Shown: one piece after another, positions 48,801 through 57,640 of the stretch | Layout of the letters: every line of letters starts with the position of its first letter | Position numbering within the stretch: the first letter of the stretch is position 1 | Origin: Ariolimax columbianus | Taxonomy: Eukaryota; Mollusca; Gastropoda; Stylommatophora; Arionidae | NCBI GenBank assembly: GCA_036924085.1 | Contig: JAVGWX010000011.1 | Coordinates: 31,184,386-31,248,385, forward strand | Reading direction: 5' to 3' | DNA: 64,000 nucleotides | The notes under the pieces: generated by a model | What the model was told of the DNA's origin: nothing | Databases searched by the model: none | Seen by the model: the letters and a program-made list of their open reading frames with translations, nothing else | Made by a program: the position numbers and the translations under genes

Positions 48801-48864
48801 GTCGATCTTCAACGCACAAGGCAACCCCCAAGAGTAGTAACGAACACAGCGACAGAAATAACAT
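33625..48864 (-). CDS. Secreted carboxylesterase/cholinesterase-like gene, six exons
   Basis: Serine hydrolase of the carboxylesterase type B family, hydrolysing ester or amide bonds in the secretory pathway or outside the cell. The exons (48643-48864, 45609-45725, 44492-44596, 41405-41650, 37545-38317, 33625-33823) all have GT donors and AG acceptors and join in phases 0,0,0,0,2. They give 553 residues, the normal family length. Residues 1-17 form a signal peptide (MLFLSLCSLLLLGVALC). Landmarks: CVQ (Cys87), EDCLFLNVFTP (Cys101), oxyanion HGGG (128-131), GGDPDDVTISGESAG (Ser209), TKDDG (Asp331), YAPHAIDL (His438), FVKTGNPN at the last junction, and a C-terminal KQDL. Triad spacing matches cholinesterases. 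Asp instead of the usual Glu is a point of interest. The substrate cannot be told from sequence. The introns are full of transposons and minisatellites. Confidence 0.93.
34110..34701 (-). mobile_element. Internally deleted mariner element with about 60-bp inverted repeats
   Basis: The ends are inverted repeats: left 'caaggggcttgtcataagtc' and, on the reverse strand from 34701, 'caagggacttgtcataagtc', continuing with few mismatches for about 60 bp. TA flanks both ends (34108-34109, 34702-34703). The minus strand reads MENKSEARIVIKFL (a mariner N-terminus) joined directly to LPHPPYSLDLSPSDFFLFPK and, after frame changes, RWQKCIHSGGGYIEKE (a mariner C-terminus). The middle, with the first catalytic Asp residues, is deleted. 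It lies in esterase intron 5. Confidence 0.9.
34715..35400. repeat. 52-bp minisatellite in esterase intron 5
   Basis: About thirteen units of 'ctaatcaagggaaatcatta', 'tgtttaggatagtctgtcct', 'tgacctacaata'. Spacing is 52 (34741 to 34793). It begins right beside the mariner element. Confidence 0.93.
35651..35950. repeat. 34-bp minisatellite in esterase intron 5
   Basis: Nearly nine units of 'gatcactactacaatcatca' plus 'atggggaccacaac'. As 34 is not a multiple of three, the open frames here cycle through all frames and are not genes. Confidence 0.93.
36627..37359 (-). mobile_element. 5'-truncated LINE copy with 15-bp TSD in esterase intron 5
   Basis: Same family as 1-4040, reversed. It carries the RNase H part (NFRAEAEVLRAAVEEM, VVVQWVPSHCNIQGNEETD) and the Cys/His tail (CSCGTGKMTAEDLLQNC), with one frame change near 36905. 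The 15-base tgaaaaataagaaat lies on both sides (36612-36626 and 37360-37374). Confidence 0.93.
37545..38317 (-). CDS. Esterase exon 5 (acid and His of the triad)
   Basis: 773 bases, AILLSGTAF to TFVKTG (last codon split). Acceptor ctcattgatag, donor gtatga. Holds the LGC...C pair (261 and 270), TKDDG (acid Asp331) and YAPHAIDLVYLF (His438). Confidence 0.93.
38340..38832. repeat. 43-bp minisatellite in esterase intron 4
   Basis: About eleven units of 'ctgagaactgtagtgaaaat', 'atgtgctgttagctagagct', 'tgg'. It starts within about 30 bp of the exon 5 acceptor. Confidence 0.93.
38960..39345. repeat. 41-bp minisatellite in esterase intron 4
   Basis: About nine imperfect units of 'acaaaattgtgtaatagtat' plus 'aaactatgggaaaagacgtgt'. 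Confidence 0.88.
39380..39620 (+). repeat. Dispersed repeat, family D (copy 2)
   Basis: 'cttagccagactacactagg', 'cagcctgtttccagggtcac' and 'ctctgatgcaaacagtcagc' align with 22980-23100 and 51720-51830. This is the most diverged copy. Confidence 0.6.
39745..40600 (-). pseudogene. RNase H LINE remnant in esterase intron 4
   Basis: The minus strand gives MIDELYLREAWIQVNTDGSA (RNase H start), FCSNYSAEVQTQIITTEM, AVFLTDAMSVLQAFKSD, then FRMRTGHNRLNNHLHRLKL and CTCRKAAKTTEHILQDC (Cys/His tail), with frameshifts. The plus-strand run 'cttcttcttcttctcc' at 39748 is its (GAA)n tail. Confidence 0.8.
41100..41190 (-). mobile_element. tRNA-like SINE head (probable) in intron 4
   Basis: The reverse strand reads 'gagcatggtcaaatggtttc', resembling a tRNA A box, and 'agattgaatccatgg', resembling a B box, about 35 bases apart. 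No tail or TSD identified. Confidence 0.4.
41405..41650 (-). CDS. Esterase exon 4 (nucleophile elbow)
   Basis: 82 codons, GNVVVVTVNYRLGWLGFL to TKGLFSK. Acceptor ttgcacacag, donor gtaagt. Contains DQVLALRWVNKNILAFGGDP and GESAG with the nucleophile Ser209. Confidence 0.95.
42150..44140 (-). pseudogene. Rearranged LINE RT remnants in esterase intron 3
   Basis: In reading order on the minus strand, a C-terminal piece comes first (HQNIAIETKRQLINTIFLPT, LCYQHQTWHLSKAQ; 44100-43880, running to KWINNIKDIL-like sequence near 43690). The RT N-terminal and palm piece comes after it (PEMVKYLKTAGDLLFLRVLQ, TIIMPIFKKDDN, CFLDLAKAFD; 43640-43230), then KTKTMVISRQENRH near 42930. A third tail-type piece (LTYGYESQAMTK, LELFGHVCRMKE) is at 42540-42180. 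The order is permuted relative to an intact ORF, so at least two truncated copies or a rearrangement are present. Confidence 0.75.
44492..44596 (-). CDS. Esterase exon 3 (oxyanion hole)
   Basis: 35 codons, ESENVPLKKVLVFIHGGG onward to DLVAK. Acceptor ttggttacag, donor gtagta. HGGG forms the oxyanion hole. Confidence 0.93.
44860..45195 (+). pseudogene. LINE C-terminal fragment with (ATT)n tail
   Basis: The translation CRLPIFGHVVHLGQDVPARQ then ILHLTAKIKDGRRPCPTW is a LINE C-terminal domain (FGHVxRLxxxxPA...GRRP). It ends in 'gattattattattataat', the tail type of some RTE-like elements. It lies in intron 2, opposite in strand to the esterase gene. Confidence 0.75.
45246..45495 (-). mobile_element. 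tRNA-derived SINE with 12-bp TSD
   Basis: On the reverse strand the head reads 'gtggcctagtggttaagtgg' (A box) and 'ctgggttcgatccccatcac' (B box), followed by about 170 bp of body and a poly-A run (plus-strand T run at 45245-45256). The 12-base tattgaggtttt flanks it (45234-45245 and 45496-45507). A second copy is at 52291-52543. Confidence 0.88.
45609..45725 (-). CDS. Esterase exon 2
   Basis: 39 codons, DPFYDASDFG to FTPIRSE. Acceptor ttctcttcag, donor gtatgt. Contains the family block EDCLFLNVFTP and the two cysteines of the first disulfide loop (87 and 101). Confidence 0.93.
45735..46345. repeat. 40-44-bp minisatellite in esterase intron 1
   Basis: About fourteen units of 'gagagacctgccaacaatag' plus 'agaagctgtgagctgactgt' and 'gtta', some lacking four bases. 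It starts about 10 bp upstream of the exon 2 acceptor tract. Confidence 0.92.
46380..47028. repeat. 32-bp minisatellite in esterase intron 1
   Basis: About twenty units of 'ctggactagtaacaatgttc' plus 'atctggttgtaa'. Confidence 0.93.
47947..48114 (-). pseudogene. Possible piggyBac-like transposase N-terminus
   Basis: A 55-codon frame from ATG at 48114: Ser/Thr-rich start, then RYSAEQARAVVDNLLPSDSE and DSDSDYNYSDG, with a basic end RRKKPK. An acidic D/S-rich N-terminus of this kind is usual in piggyBac transposases, but no catalytic part or TTAA-flanked ends were found. It lies in intron 1 and could instead be an unrelated small ORF. Confidence 0.35.
48643..48864 (-). CDS. Esterase exon 1 (signal peptide and N-terminal strand)
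   Basis: ATG at 48862-48864, 74 codons, ending PFPKIE before the donor gtaata. ASYRGIPFALPPTGQRRFA is the family's GIPYAxPPxGxxRF block. The 14-residue hydrophobic core supports this start. Reading through the donor hits a stop soon after. Confidence 0.93.
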
Positions 48865-49895
48865 TTCTAGTTTAAAAGCCGAGGTTCTCCAATTTACAGA
48901 TATTCAGCACAATCACTAAAACTGAACGATAGATTGATAACTTGCCAAAGTGCTGTTCTGGTTCAATTTTAACAGTTTAACAAGAAGAAGAATTAATAAT
49001 AGTATTATTAAATAGTTTATGCTTACCTAAATTCTAGACAATCACAATGAATACGTTTGATAGCTAACAGTACCAGCACTGATTATACTAATAATAGATT
49101 AATAATACTTATTAAACTAAATTATAATATCATACACTCGTAATACTCGTATAGATACACTTTTACAGTGTAAGTGGTCGATTGAGTGGTAAAGTAAAAG
49201 TCAGTGAATAGTGTATTACTAAATTATTACTCAATTCATTAGTGTGGTGTCCGTAGTGTATGGTAACTACCAGTACCACTGACTACCTGAGGAGACAACG
49301 AATGAATTAATGATATCACATTTCGACACGGCTACGCTACTTATCTTTCAGTCCACCTTTCCTGCCCACTTTACTGCACGATACGTTGTCTTCATAAACC
49401 GTACTATGGTGAAAAAGTAGAACACACCGTGGTCTTGACAAAACATCATTCTTTGACCTCCTTGCCTAGCTGCGCCTTGTTGCCTATTCAGATATTTCAT
49501 ATTGACACTCAGGTGGGATGACTTTAACTTTTAGCAGATGTGATAACCATGACCTACTCTGATTATTACCCGTTTTACCTTCAGCCGGTAAACAACGGAT
49601 ATGGTTAGTCATGACAAAGCAGTTTTGTTAAAATTGTTACCTGGAACGAAGGTTAAGTATCACCTGGATCAAGATAAGACACTAAGATAAACAACAGAAA
49701 CAAACACAGGCCACTCTCCAATAACAAAGTTCAACTTATGCGTTAAAACAACTTGTTGAGAACAACCGTTAGAATGTCTTGAAAACTTCCGAAAACGCTT
49801 TTTTAGGTTTCGTTCAGGTACTTTATCCTACAATCCTGGTATTCATTCAGGCAATGTGTCTGATGCCAGGTAGCCAAATGTTGAGTAAACTCATT
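48865..49895. other. Upstream flank of the esterase gene; no gene seen
   Basis: About 1 kb 5' of the esterase ATG. It presumably holds the 5' UTR and promoter, but I could not place a TATA box or upstream exon with confidence. Confidence 0.4.
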
Positions 49896-49899
49896 TCGC

Positions 49900-51420
49900 T
49901 CTTTTGCCTTGGTGTTCCATGTTGGGCCCAGGGCATTCATTATGCCATCTCTCCACCTCAGCCTTGGTCGCCCGTGAGGACGGCTACAGTTGTATGGCCA
50001 CCACGTCGTCCACTGTACGTGTCCATCTGTTATCTGACATGCGCACCATATGGCAGACCCATCTGTATTTTCTTAAAAGCGTGATATATATAATGTTAGA
50101 GAAGGAAGTTCGATGTCTGATCTCTATGTTGCGGACTTGGTCTCGAATGGAGATCTTTAATGTTCTTATCTCGATCGATCGTTGGGCAACACGTAGTCTA
50201 TCTGCATCAGCTTTTCGTAGGTTCCACGCCTCGCAGTCATACACCATGCCTGGAATAACCCCGCTGTTGAAGGTGTGAGCCGTAACGTTGTCGTTTCGCA
50301 TCTGTTCCAGTATGAAGTACAGTTGAAGCTGAGCCAGCCCGCTGTTATCTTTCGTGAGATCTTCTGATTTATTAAATGGGAGTTCGTGATCTCTTGGCCC
50401 AAGTAGATCAATGAATTTACGTTTTCGACGGGGCAATCTCCAAGTCGTGTATCTCCTTTTGGGCAGAAGGTGTTGAGCATGAACTGGGTTTTCTTTCTAT
50501 TGATTTGTAGGCCAACTGCACCGCTTGCTCTGCTGAGCTCATCCAGGCTGCTTCTTTTTTTTGTTTTTTTTTGTTTTTGCTTAGATGTTTGCCTCACTAG
50601 TTTCTACTGGCGGAGGCGCGCCATTTTCCACCCCAGACCGTAGTCCATTGGGCGATATCAGGACACATAAACCAGTGCTTGGATGCATGTGTGCGTCTGT
50701 ATGTACCTATGCTAGGTTTGTGCGCCCTCAGAAGCTAGCCCAACCAAAGTGCAATGGAAGGGCCTCACCATGAGGGCACGTGTGAAAGTTATGCAAGAGT
50801 GTGACTGTAGGACAGAGTCAAATGAAACAGAGTGAGGTAAGAAGAGAGAGAAGGGGAAGAGTGGCCCCCGGGGTGAGACCTCCCAGGCTGCTTCTTTGAC
50901 GTCGTGGCTGAAGATGACTATGTCGTCAACGAACCTCCGATGAGTAAGAATTTCCTCGTCTATGTTTATGCACCTATCCTCCCAGTTCACGTGTTTAAAG
51001 ACCGCCCTCAACGGCTGCTATAAATAGTTTTAGTAAGATTGTATCACCCTGTTGGACGCCACGTTGTAACGTTATGTGATCAGTCTATAGAATTGGGTGA
51101 TATCCGTTGCACATCCGCTGTTTATCTCCCCTATCAGTTAAGCGTTTTTTTCTGCGATTCCCCGATTTCTCATGGCATTTAGCACCGTAGTTATTTCGGT
51201 GCTATCGAAAGCTTTCTCATCTTCCACGAACACAAGGCATAATAGCATCTGTACTTCATGGGCCCTCTCCATTGATTGGTTGATTGCGTGAAGGCTGTCA
51301 GTGGTTGAGAAGCTTTTCTTGAAACCTGCCTGCTTTCGTGGTTGGTTCTCATCTAGTAGCTTCAGATCCAACGGTAATTTGCCATCACTCACATCTTTTC
51401 TTCAGTTCTGTCCATGTTAC
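49900..51420 (-). pseudogene. RTE-like LINE RT remnant, interrupted by an insertion
   Basis: The minus strand reads QPRKQAGFKKSFSTTDSLHA then VFVEDEKAFDSTEI (RT block with the first Asp), IGEINSGC, NWEDRCINIDEE and HRRFVDDIVIFSHDV (the FxDD box, FVDD). Beyond the insertion at 50558-50882 it continues SLDELSRASGAVGLQINRKK, NTFCPKGDTRLGDC, GMVYDCEAWNLRKADADRLR and RKYRWVCHMVRMSDNRWTR. Frameshifts and stops make it inactive. Confidence 0.85.
50558..50882 (-). mobile_element. Unclassified retroposed insertion with 15-bp TSD
   Basis: About 325 bp splits the LINE remnant. Both flanks carry ccaggctgcttcttt (50543-50557 and 50883-50897). The left end is T-rich (tttgtttttttttgttttt), that is, an A-rich tail on the minus strand. 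No tRNA boxes or coding match seen. It may be a SINE of another type or a processed transcript. Confidence 0.75.
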
Positions 51421-51529
51421 CCTGATTAAACTGACTTTCTTTTCGACCGTTCTCATAAAGTTTTTCTCACTTCCAATTCGTCTTTTTCTTTGTGGGTTCC
51501 AATTTAGCGCATGTCAGTAGTATGGCTTG

Positions 51530-51860
51530 GCTTTGTTCGTTCTCAATCTCTCGCTACCAAACCCTAAAAGGGCTTAAGTAGCAGAGTGTAGTCCAGAGAA
51601 CGGAATGCGTTGTGTCGTAGTTTACAGCTTGACTGCGATATATGCATCTTTCGGACCAACACACCCAACTTCAGCAATCTTTTTTCTGAGTACCGGGCTA
51701 GCATTCTCTCTTCGATCCCTTCTCCTTAGCCAGTCTGCTCTATTGCAGCCTGTTATCCAGGATCACTGCATGGAGGTGTAGAAGGGTCTTGGCAGCTCTG
51801 GTTCGCTGGCCCTGACGCTAGCAGTCAGCTATGGGTCGCTGACCGCTGCAGCTGCTCAGC
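51530..51860 (+). repeat. Dispersed repeat, family D (copy 3)
   Basis: Aligns with 22800-23120, including one unit of the 32-bp sequence that forms an array at 22677-22840. Confidence 0.75.
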
Positions 51861-52700
51861 GTCTTGATCCCTGTCAGTAGTATAATTAGACTCCTTCAGT
51901 AAACGATGAAAAGTACAGATACTGATGGTTCCAGCAACCCGCTGGTTGTACAAACACAATCTTGAAATAAATAAACCATTTGGACAATGATATGGGATCC
52001 ATAACTGCGAAATTCTTCGATCTAGAAAACTATACAAAAGGGTTTCATCTAAAGCAGAAGTGAATATGTCGATGTCGGACTTAGATAACATTCGGGAATG
52101 GCCTGAGAAATTGTAAATGGAGTTTAATGTAAATAAATGAACTATAATCCACACTGGTAGATCCAATATGAAACATAATTACAGAATGGGAGAGAAAATA
52201 TAGAAAATATATAGAAAATATATCTACAAAAGAACGGTTCAGATTAGATACTAGCAAATAGTGGTGAATGCTTGGAATGCATTGCGACAGTTTTTTAAAT
52301 TTTTTTTGCGTTCGCCATATTTCTCTATTCCCCAAGGCGGTGTGCGTTGCACTGCGGTTTTCATTTTGCGCTTGTCGGCCCAGTGCATCCGACCGGCATG
52401 CATTTTATGTAAGAGTCTGCTTCCTGCTGCATTTTCTAAGGCTTTACTTCCCCGGAGTAATGGCCGGTGATGTGATGGGGATCGAACCCAGCACCTCATG
52501 GTTGTGATTCGTGTCACTTAACCACTAGCCCACACCGTCCCATTAATTCGTGGAGGCAGGGTTAATTCAAGAATATAGTGGATGCGTATAGCCATATTTA
52601 GAGTGAACGTAAAAGACACTGGTTGTATACAAACTTCGCAGAATTTTCTAAACCAGTATTATGAGTATAAACACGTTAAGGTAAGTTGTTATACATCCTC
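51861..52700 (+). pseudogene. LINE RT C-terminal fragment (family M) split by a SINE
   Basis: The plus strand reads VSSKAEVNMSMSDLDNIREW then MEFNVNK (RT thumb, pattern QxDLDxIxxWSxxWxMxFNVxKC), then NAWNALRQF before the SINE. The end of the family M sequence (gtggaggcagggttaattc) resumes after it, and the 3' end 'tttctaaaccagtatta' is at about 52645. Stops occur throughout. Confidence 0.75.
52291..52543 (-). mobile_element. tRNA-derived SINE, second copy
   Basis: About 90% like the SINE at 45246 by eye (shared 'ccccaaggcggtgtgcgttg', 'cggcccagtgcatccgac', 'ggggatcgaacccagcacct'), in the same orientation with the T-run at left. It inserted in a family M LINE fragment. No clean TSD is visible. 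Confidence 0.82.
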
Positions 52701-52999
52701 TCAGACACTCGGTTCTGCTCGATCTACGGCTGATTTGAAAAGTATGCAATCTGTGAAATGCCACTGTCAGAGTCTAAGAGACAGACATTGGTCTACCACA
52801 GTATGTTACCCATAAACCCAATTCCCTTAATAGACGTCTTGGACGTGAAGACGTTAGTTCCGTCCTGATTACAAACCATATCCTGACCAAGACAGTAGAT
52901 AAACACAAACTCGTGAAGGTTTGAGGCCTCTGTGACAGCCATCCATTCCTGCAGCAACAACCCGTGATGTGTTTTCCGAAGCGAGAACTGAGAGACCGA

Positions 53000-53235
53000 T
53001 ATAATAACTGGTGGTAAGGATGGCTCACATAGATCTTTTATCAGGCCGGGATTGAATAGAAGGTACCTGGTGATTGGCAAAGAGCAGTGGAAGCACCTAT
53101 TTGAAAAAAAAACTAGGTAGCAGAACGGATTGCAGTTCTTATAGGGGGCATATCTCTCTTTAGCCACGTTATAAATTTGTTCACACTGGTCTTTGAGCAG
53201 CGAGTACGAACTATTGTGGAGCCACTGTTCAGTGT
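53000..53235 (+). pseudogene. LINE family B RT fragment
   Basis: Aligns with 26620-26840 ('ggatggctcacatagatc', 'tatctctctttagc', 'attgtggagcca'), the fingers region of family B, with frameshifts. Confidence 0.7.
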
Positions 53236-53248
53236 TTAGTATTTCATA

Positions 53249-53640
53249 TTTAGTATATTCTCTTCTTCATTGAGGCAAGTGCCATGTTTAGTATGTTGGC
53301 TACTTCATTGAGGCAAGTGCCATGTTTAGTATGTTGGCTACTTCATTGAGGCAAGTGCCATGTTTAGTATGTTGGCTACTTCATTGAGGCAAGTGCCATG
53401 TTTAGTATGTTGGCTACTTCATTGAGGCAAGTGCCATGTTTAGTATGTTGGCTACTTCATTGAGGCAAGTGCCATGTTTAGTATGTTGGCTACTTCATTG
53501 AGGCAAGTGCCATGTTTAGTATGTTGGCTACTTCATTGAGGCAAGTGCCATGTTTAGTATATTCTCTACTTCATTGAGGCAAGTGCCATATTTAGTATGT
53601 TGGCTACTTCATTGAGGCAAGTGCCAATTTTAGTATGTTG
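53249..53640. repeat. 38-bp minisatellite, reverse-orientation array
   Basis: About ten units of 'ttcattgaggcaagtgccat' plus 'gtttagtatgttggctac'. It is the reverse complement of the array at 56680-56905 and of a single-copy sequence at about 24126-24163. Confidence 0.95.
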
Positions 53641-54937
53641 CATAATCTGAGGTTAAGTAAAATACAACTGGACAATGGTTAGTATCTACACTCAAATTAT
53701 GTAGCAGCAAACTCGGTACACAAACAATTCTGCTGAAATCGAATATGAAAGGCTGAAAGGCGCATATATCTTAGCCTTGCTGTAAACTACGACACGTCGT
53801 ATATTTCCGGACGAACGCCGAAGAAGTATTTTGCTTAGCTGGCCTTTCAGTCGATAGTCTTGGTGAGAGATTCTCAGCAGTTTGTCCACACGTGTGGGGA
53901 GCAGACATTCGAAGCTTGTATATGTGTCTCTTCCATCTTTTGTGTCAGGTCCTGACGTGTATAATGGTGATCTGTCCCTGTCAGTCACGGGTGTAATAGT
54001 CATCGCTTGGTTGGTCCTGTTCTCTTCTGACATGACAGCATGAATGACTGTCTTTTTCTCGAAGTATGTGATTTCATTGTCTTCTTGTTCACAATCTACA
54101 CACCTAATTTGGAAAGCCTATCTGTCTCTCATTCACTGGTACACCACAATGGAAGGTTGCCTACTGAAGCCATGTTTGCTATTTGTCAGTTACCTTGCCT
54201 AGTAAAGTCCTCGGGTGCTAGAGTTTACCGCCCTTGCCTGCTGGCAGCACAGATACTGCATCTGTAAAGATGACTAACTGATGGCAGTCAAGATTGTTGT
54301 TATAAATCATATTCCCAGCTTGTTCAAGTGCTTGAGCTTCATCTGTGAGGTTAGAACATAATTTACCAGTAATAATACTTCTTGTCTAACAATCGCTTTC
54401 CGGATATGAGACAAAGATACCAGCTCTTCCATTTTTGATAGCAGTTGCTGCCGATCCATCTAAGTCCTATGTATCCACGATTATTTTGGATATTTATCTT
54501 CTCTCATTCTCAGCGTGGCATTCGCTTTTGAACATCATTTTACTACCCGGCGAAGTAAGAATATGCCCACTGTAACTGTCCATACGCATATTGTAAAAGA
54601 TGACGAAAGTGGGTATGAAGATTATGCTAGCAACCTCTTGTCGGAGCAGTTCATGAGTTGCAGCGGTCAGCGATCCAAAGCTTACCGCTTGCGTCAGGGC
54701 CAACGACCAGAGTTGCTCAAACTCTTCTACACCTCCACGTGGTGATCCTGCATAACAGGCTGCAGCAGAGCAGACTGGCTAAGAAGAAGGGATCGGAGAC
54801 GGAAGGCTAACCCTTTCTCAAAAAATGCCTGCTGAACTTGGATGTGTCGGATTGAATGGTGCAAATATCGCAGTCAATCTACAAACCGTGACACAACACA
54901 TTCCGTTTTCATGACAACATTCTGCTACTTGTAAGTG
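53640..54937 (-). repeat. Inverted copy of 22845-24145
   Basis: The reverse complement matches the left end of the segmental duplication: the RNase H remnant (53750-54480) and family D repeat (54580-54937), with a few percent differences. Together with 56225-56690 it forms an inverted repeat with a spacer of roughly 2.2 kb. Confidence 0.92.
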
Positions 54938-55345
54938 CAGCCGGAAATACAGTCCGTGGCTGAATCAGCATCACCACACTGAGGCATATAGTGGGGACAA
55001 ACCCAGTTAGTGTCTACATTGACGAACATCAAATCAAGTGGTCTGGTCATTAAGTTAGAATGCATTATGACCAACCTGCAGCGAGAGCATTTCATATGCA
55101 GGTATCCGGTCCACGTGCAAGGGGCCGATCTCGATGTCGGTGGATAGAGGGTGCTTCTGACACTCTCAGGAAGTTACACATAAAGACCGCACAAGCCTCC
55201 CACTTGGCGATGACAAGAAATCTACGCATTCCAGCTTCTCTGCGTCACCTCATGGCAAGAGCAGTACAACATGTCTGCTCAAATAGGTACTGTCCTTGTT
55301 ACATGGATGACATCGCGGCTATGGGTACCGCTAGCTTGACTTGGT
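54938..55345 (+). pseudogene. LINE family B C-terminal fragment
   Basis: Aligns with 27640-27970 and 59640-59980: 'ggggacaaacccagttag', IKWSGH, then MHYDQPAARAFHMQVSGPRA and RGRSRCRWIEGASDTLRKLH. Frame interrupted at the start. Confidence 0.8.
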
Positions 55346-55829
55346 TGATGTGAGAATGTATCGTCGACTTTCGAGTCTCCAACTAGAGAGACATCGCCTA
55401 CCTTTATTGAAGCCATCATTTTGACATTCATCCCATCTTAGTGATGACGTTTCCAGAACGATATCTGCGTTTTGCAACCTTCATAGTGAGCCGGGATATT
55501 CATTCATTGGCGTCTCACTCAGTAGACCATGCGCGTGGCGCCCTATGATTATTTTCTTCAGGGCCAAGCCTGGGCGCTGTATATAGCTGAATCATCCGCT
55601 TTAGGTGCTACCACTCCATATTTTCTGTGTGGGTTTACTCCCGTAGCCCTACCCTCTCCTGAGGTTTCCATAAGACAATGTGGTCGTTGCAAGCAGGTGT
55701 TAGTTACCCGAGACACCCGATGAAACTCTCATCGGCCCATGACTAGCCAGCACTCTCTGGCACTTGTGGGTTTAGGAAATAACAAAACTAGCAAAGTGTA
55801 ATTTACGTGTTTTAAACGAGTTGGAGAAA
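55346..55829. other. No gene recognised
   Basis: About 480 bases of mixed composition, GC-richer than its neighbours, without a domain I recognise. Confidence 0.4.
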
Positions 55830-56195
55830 GCGTTAACTTTCAAAACTCAGTGAATAAATGCTTTAGAGGAAAAACTGGCCACTGAAGATATAAATCAACA
55901 GTGGCATAATATAAAAGAGGCCGTTAAAGAAGTAGCGTGGATAACATTGAGGAAGATGAAGACAGAAAACAAGAATATATGGCTAACAACTGAAATGCTA
56001 AGCAAAATGAAGGAAGGACGCACATTGAAAAAAAAAAGTAATACAGAGCATCTCATTGATAAATAATAAGAGTATTGAGAATGTGGGATGGCACAAGTGA
56101 TTGACAGACCAATGAGAGGAAATTGAAAGACCTGACAATTACAGGGAAATTCGAACAAGTATATAATAAAATAAAACATTCCTTTAGTTAAACAA
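55830..56195 (+). pseudogene. LINE endonuclease-RT linker fragment (RTE/L1-like)
   Basis: The translation EEKLATEDINQQWHNIKEAV then KNIWLTTEMLSKMKEGRTLK is the region between the endonuclease and RT in RTE-like ORFs (INQxWxNIKEAIKEAA...KNKWITEEIL). A later piece has EEIERPDNYREI-like sequence. No RT follows because the duplication copy starts at 56225. Confidence 0.65.
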
Positions 56196-56224
56196 AAGGG
56201 TGTGTGTCAATCTTATCATTATTC

Positions 56225-56690
56225 GGTGTAGATTGTGAACAAGAAGACAATGAAATCACATACTTCGAGAACAAGACAGTCATTCATGCTGTCATGTCAG
56301 AAGAGAGCAGGACCAACCAAGCGATGACTATTACACCCTTGACTGACAGGGATATATCATCATTATACACGTCAGGACTTGACACAAAAGATGGAACAGA
56401 CACATGTACAAGCTTCGAATGTCTGCTCCCGACACATGTGGACAAACTCCTGAGAATCTCTCACCAAGCGTGTCCACTGAGAGGCCAGCTAAGGAAGATA
56501 CTTTTTCGGCGTTCGTCCGGAAATAAACGACGTGTCGTAGTTTACGGCAAGGCTACGATATATGCGCCTTTCATATTCGATTTCAGCAGACTTTTTTGTG
56601 TACCGAGTTTGCTGGTACATAATTTGAGTGTAGATACTAACCATTGTCCAGTTGTATTTTACTTAACCTCAGATTATGCAACATACTAAA
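56225..56690 (+). pseudogene. RNase H LINE remnant, C-terminal part (copy)
   Basis: Copy of 23677-24125, open for more than 150 codons (VDCEQEDNEITYFENKTVIH onward) but frame-shifted relative to an intact Cys/His tail. The upstream RNase H half seen at 23314 is absent here. Confidence 0.6.
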
Positions 56691-56905
56691 CATGGCACTT
56701 GCCTCAATGAAGTAGCCAACATACTAAACATGGCACTTGCCTCAATGAAGTAGCCAACATACTAAACATGGCACTTGCGTCAATGAAGTAGAGAATATAC
56801 TAAACATGGCACTTGCCTCAATGAAGTAGCCAACATACTAAACATGGCACTTGCCTCAATGAAGTAGCCAACATACTAAATATGGCACTTTCCTCAATGA
56901 AGGAC
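56675..56905. repeat. 38-bp minisatellite, forward array
   Basis: Six units of 'acatactaaacatggcactt' plus 'gcctcaatgaagtagcca'. The last unit is diverged and grades into the unique sequence seen at 24150. Confidence 0.93.
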
Positions 56906-56989
56906 GTAATTCACAAAGGGTGACAAATGTGTTAGGACGGGGAAACGTTAAATAAAAGACGGAAGTGAAATAGGAAATTTCTTTGTCCA

Positions 56990-57640
56990 TCGTTTCTAAA
57001 GAGAACCACATTGTCCTCTGTCTATCCTGGATAGGGTTTGTAGGTGGCGGATCAAACCAATCCGAGCCCGAAAGCATTTGTCACACTGATTGCAAAGAAA
57101 CACTGTCTGACCGTTAGACAGAGGCAACTCAACTCTTGCCTTTTGTGTCGCTCCTCACCGTGCAGCTTTCTTGATTCCTTGTCTGCTCCATTTGTGTCGT
57201 GCCCGAAGAGATTTTAATACACCAGGCAGAGCGAACAGCAGCAATGTTCTCCCAATTATCAGGGTCAATGTCGCAGTTCTACCGAGAGGCTCTCAGAGTG
57301 TCTTTGTTGTAACTGTTTTATTTGGGCACCATGAGCTCGCTTGCCTGATTCAAGCTCGCCATAGAATACTTTCTTTGGAAGCCGCTCATCTAACATGCGG
57401 ACAAAATGACCAGTCCATCTAAGATGCAATTTGCAGAGAGTTGTGTGGATGCTTGTCATACCAGCCCGTGACAGAACTTCTACATCTGTCATCCTATCTT
57501 GCTATTTTATGTTCAGCAATTTCCTTGGGCAGCCTCAATGAAAGTGGTCAGGTTTGGTAGAACAACTGCTGCATAAACCTTCAATTTCGTTATGGGCTTA
57601 ATTCCTCTCCGATGAGATGACAATATGACTTGCACGTGAA
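56990..57640 (-). pseudogene. LINE 3' end with C2H2 finger, copy 2
   Basis: Copy of 24230-24870: thumb residues LKVYAAVVLPNLTTF, MTDVEVLSRAGMTSIHTTLC, RWTGHFVRMLDERLPKKVFY and a C2H2-type CNQCDKCFRARIGL segment near 57060-57110. Confidence 0.72.

Noticed and set aside
33625..48864. Neuroligin or other non-catalytic cholinesterase-like adhesion protein
   Set aside because: The triad residues (Ser, Asp, His) and oxyanion HGGG are present and there is no C-terminal membrane segment, so a catalytic esterase is the better reading.
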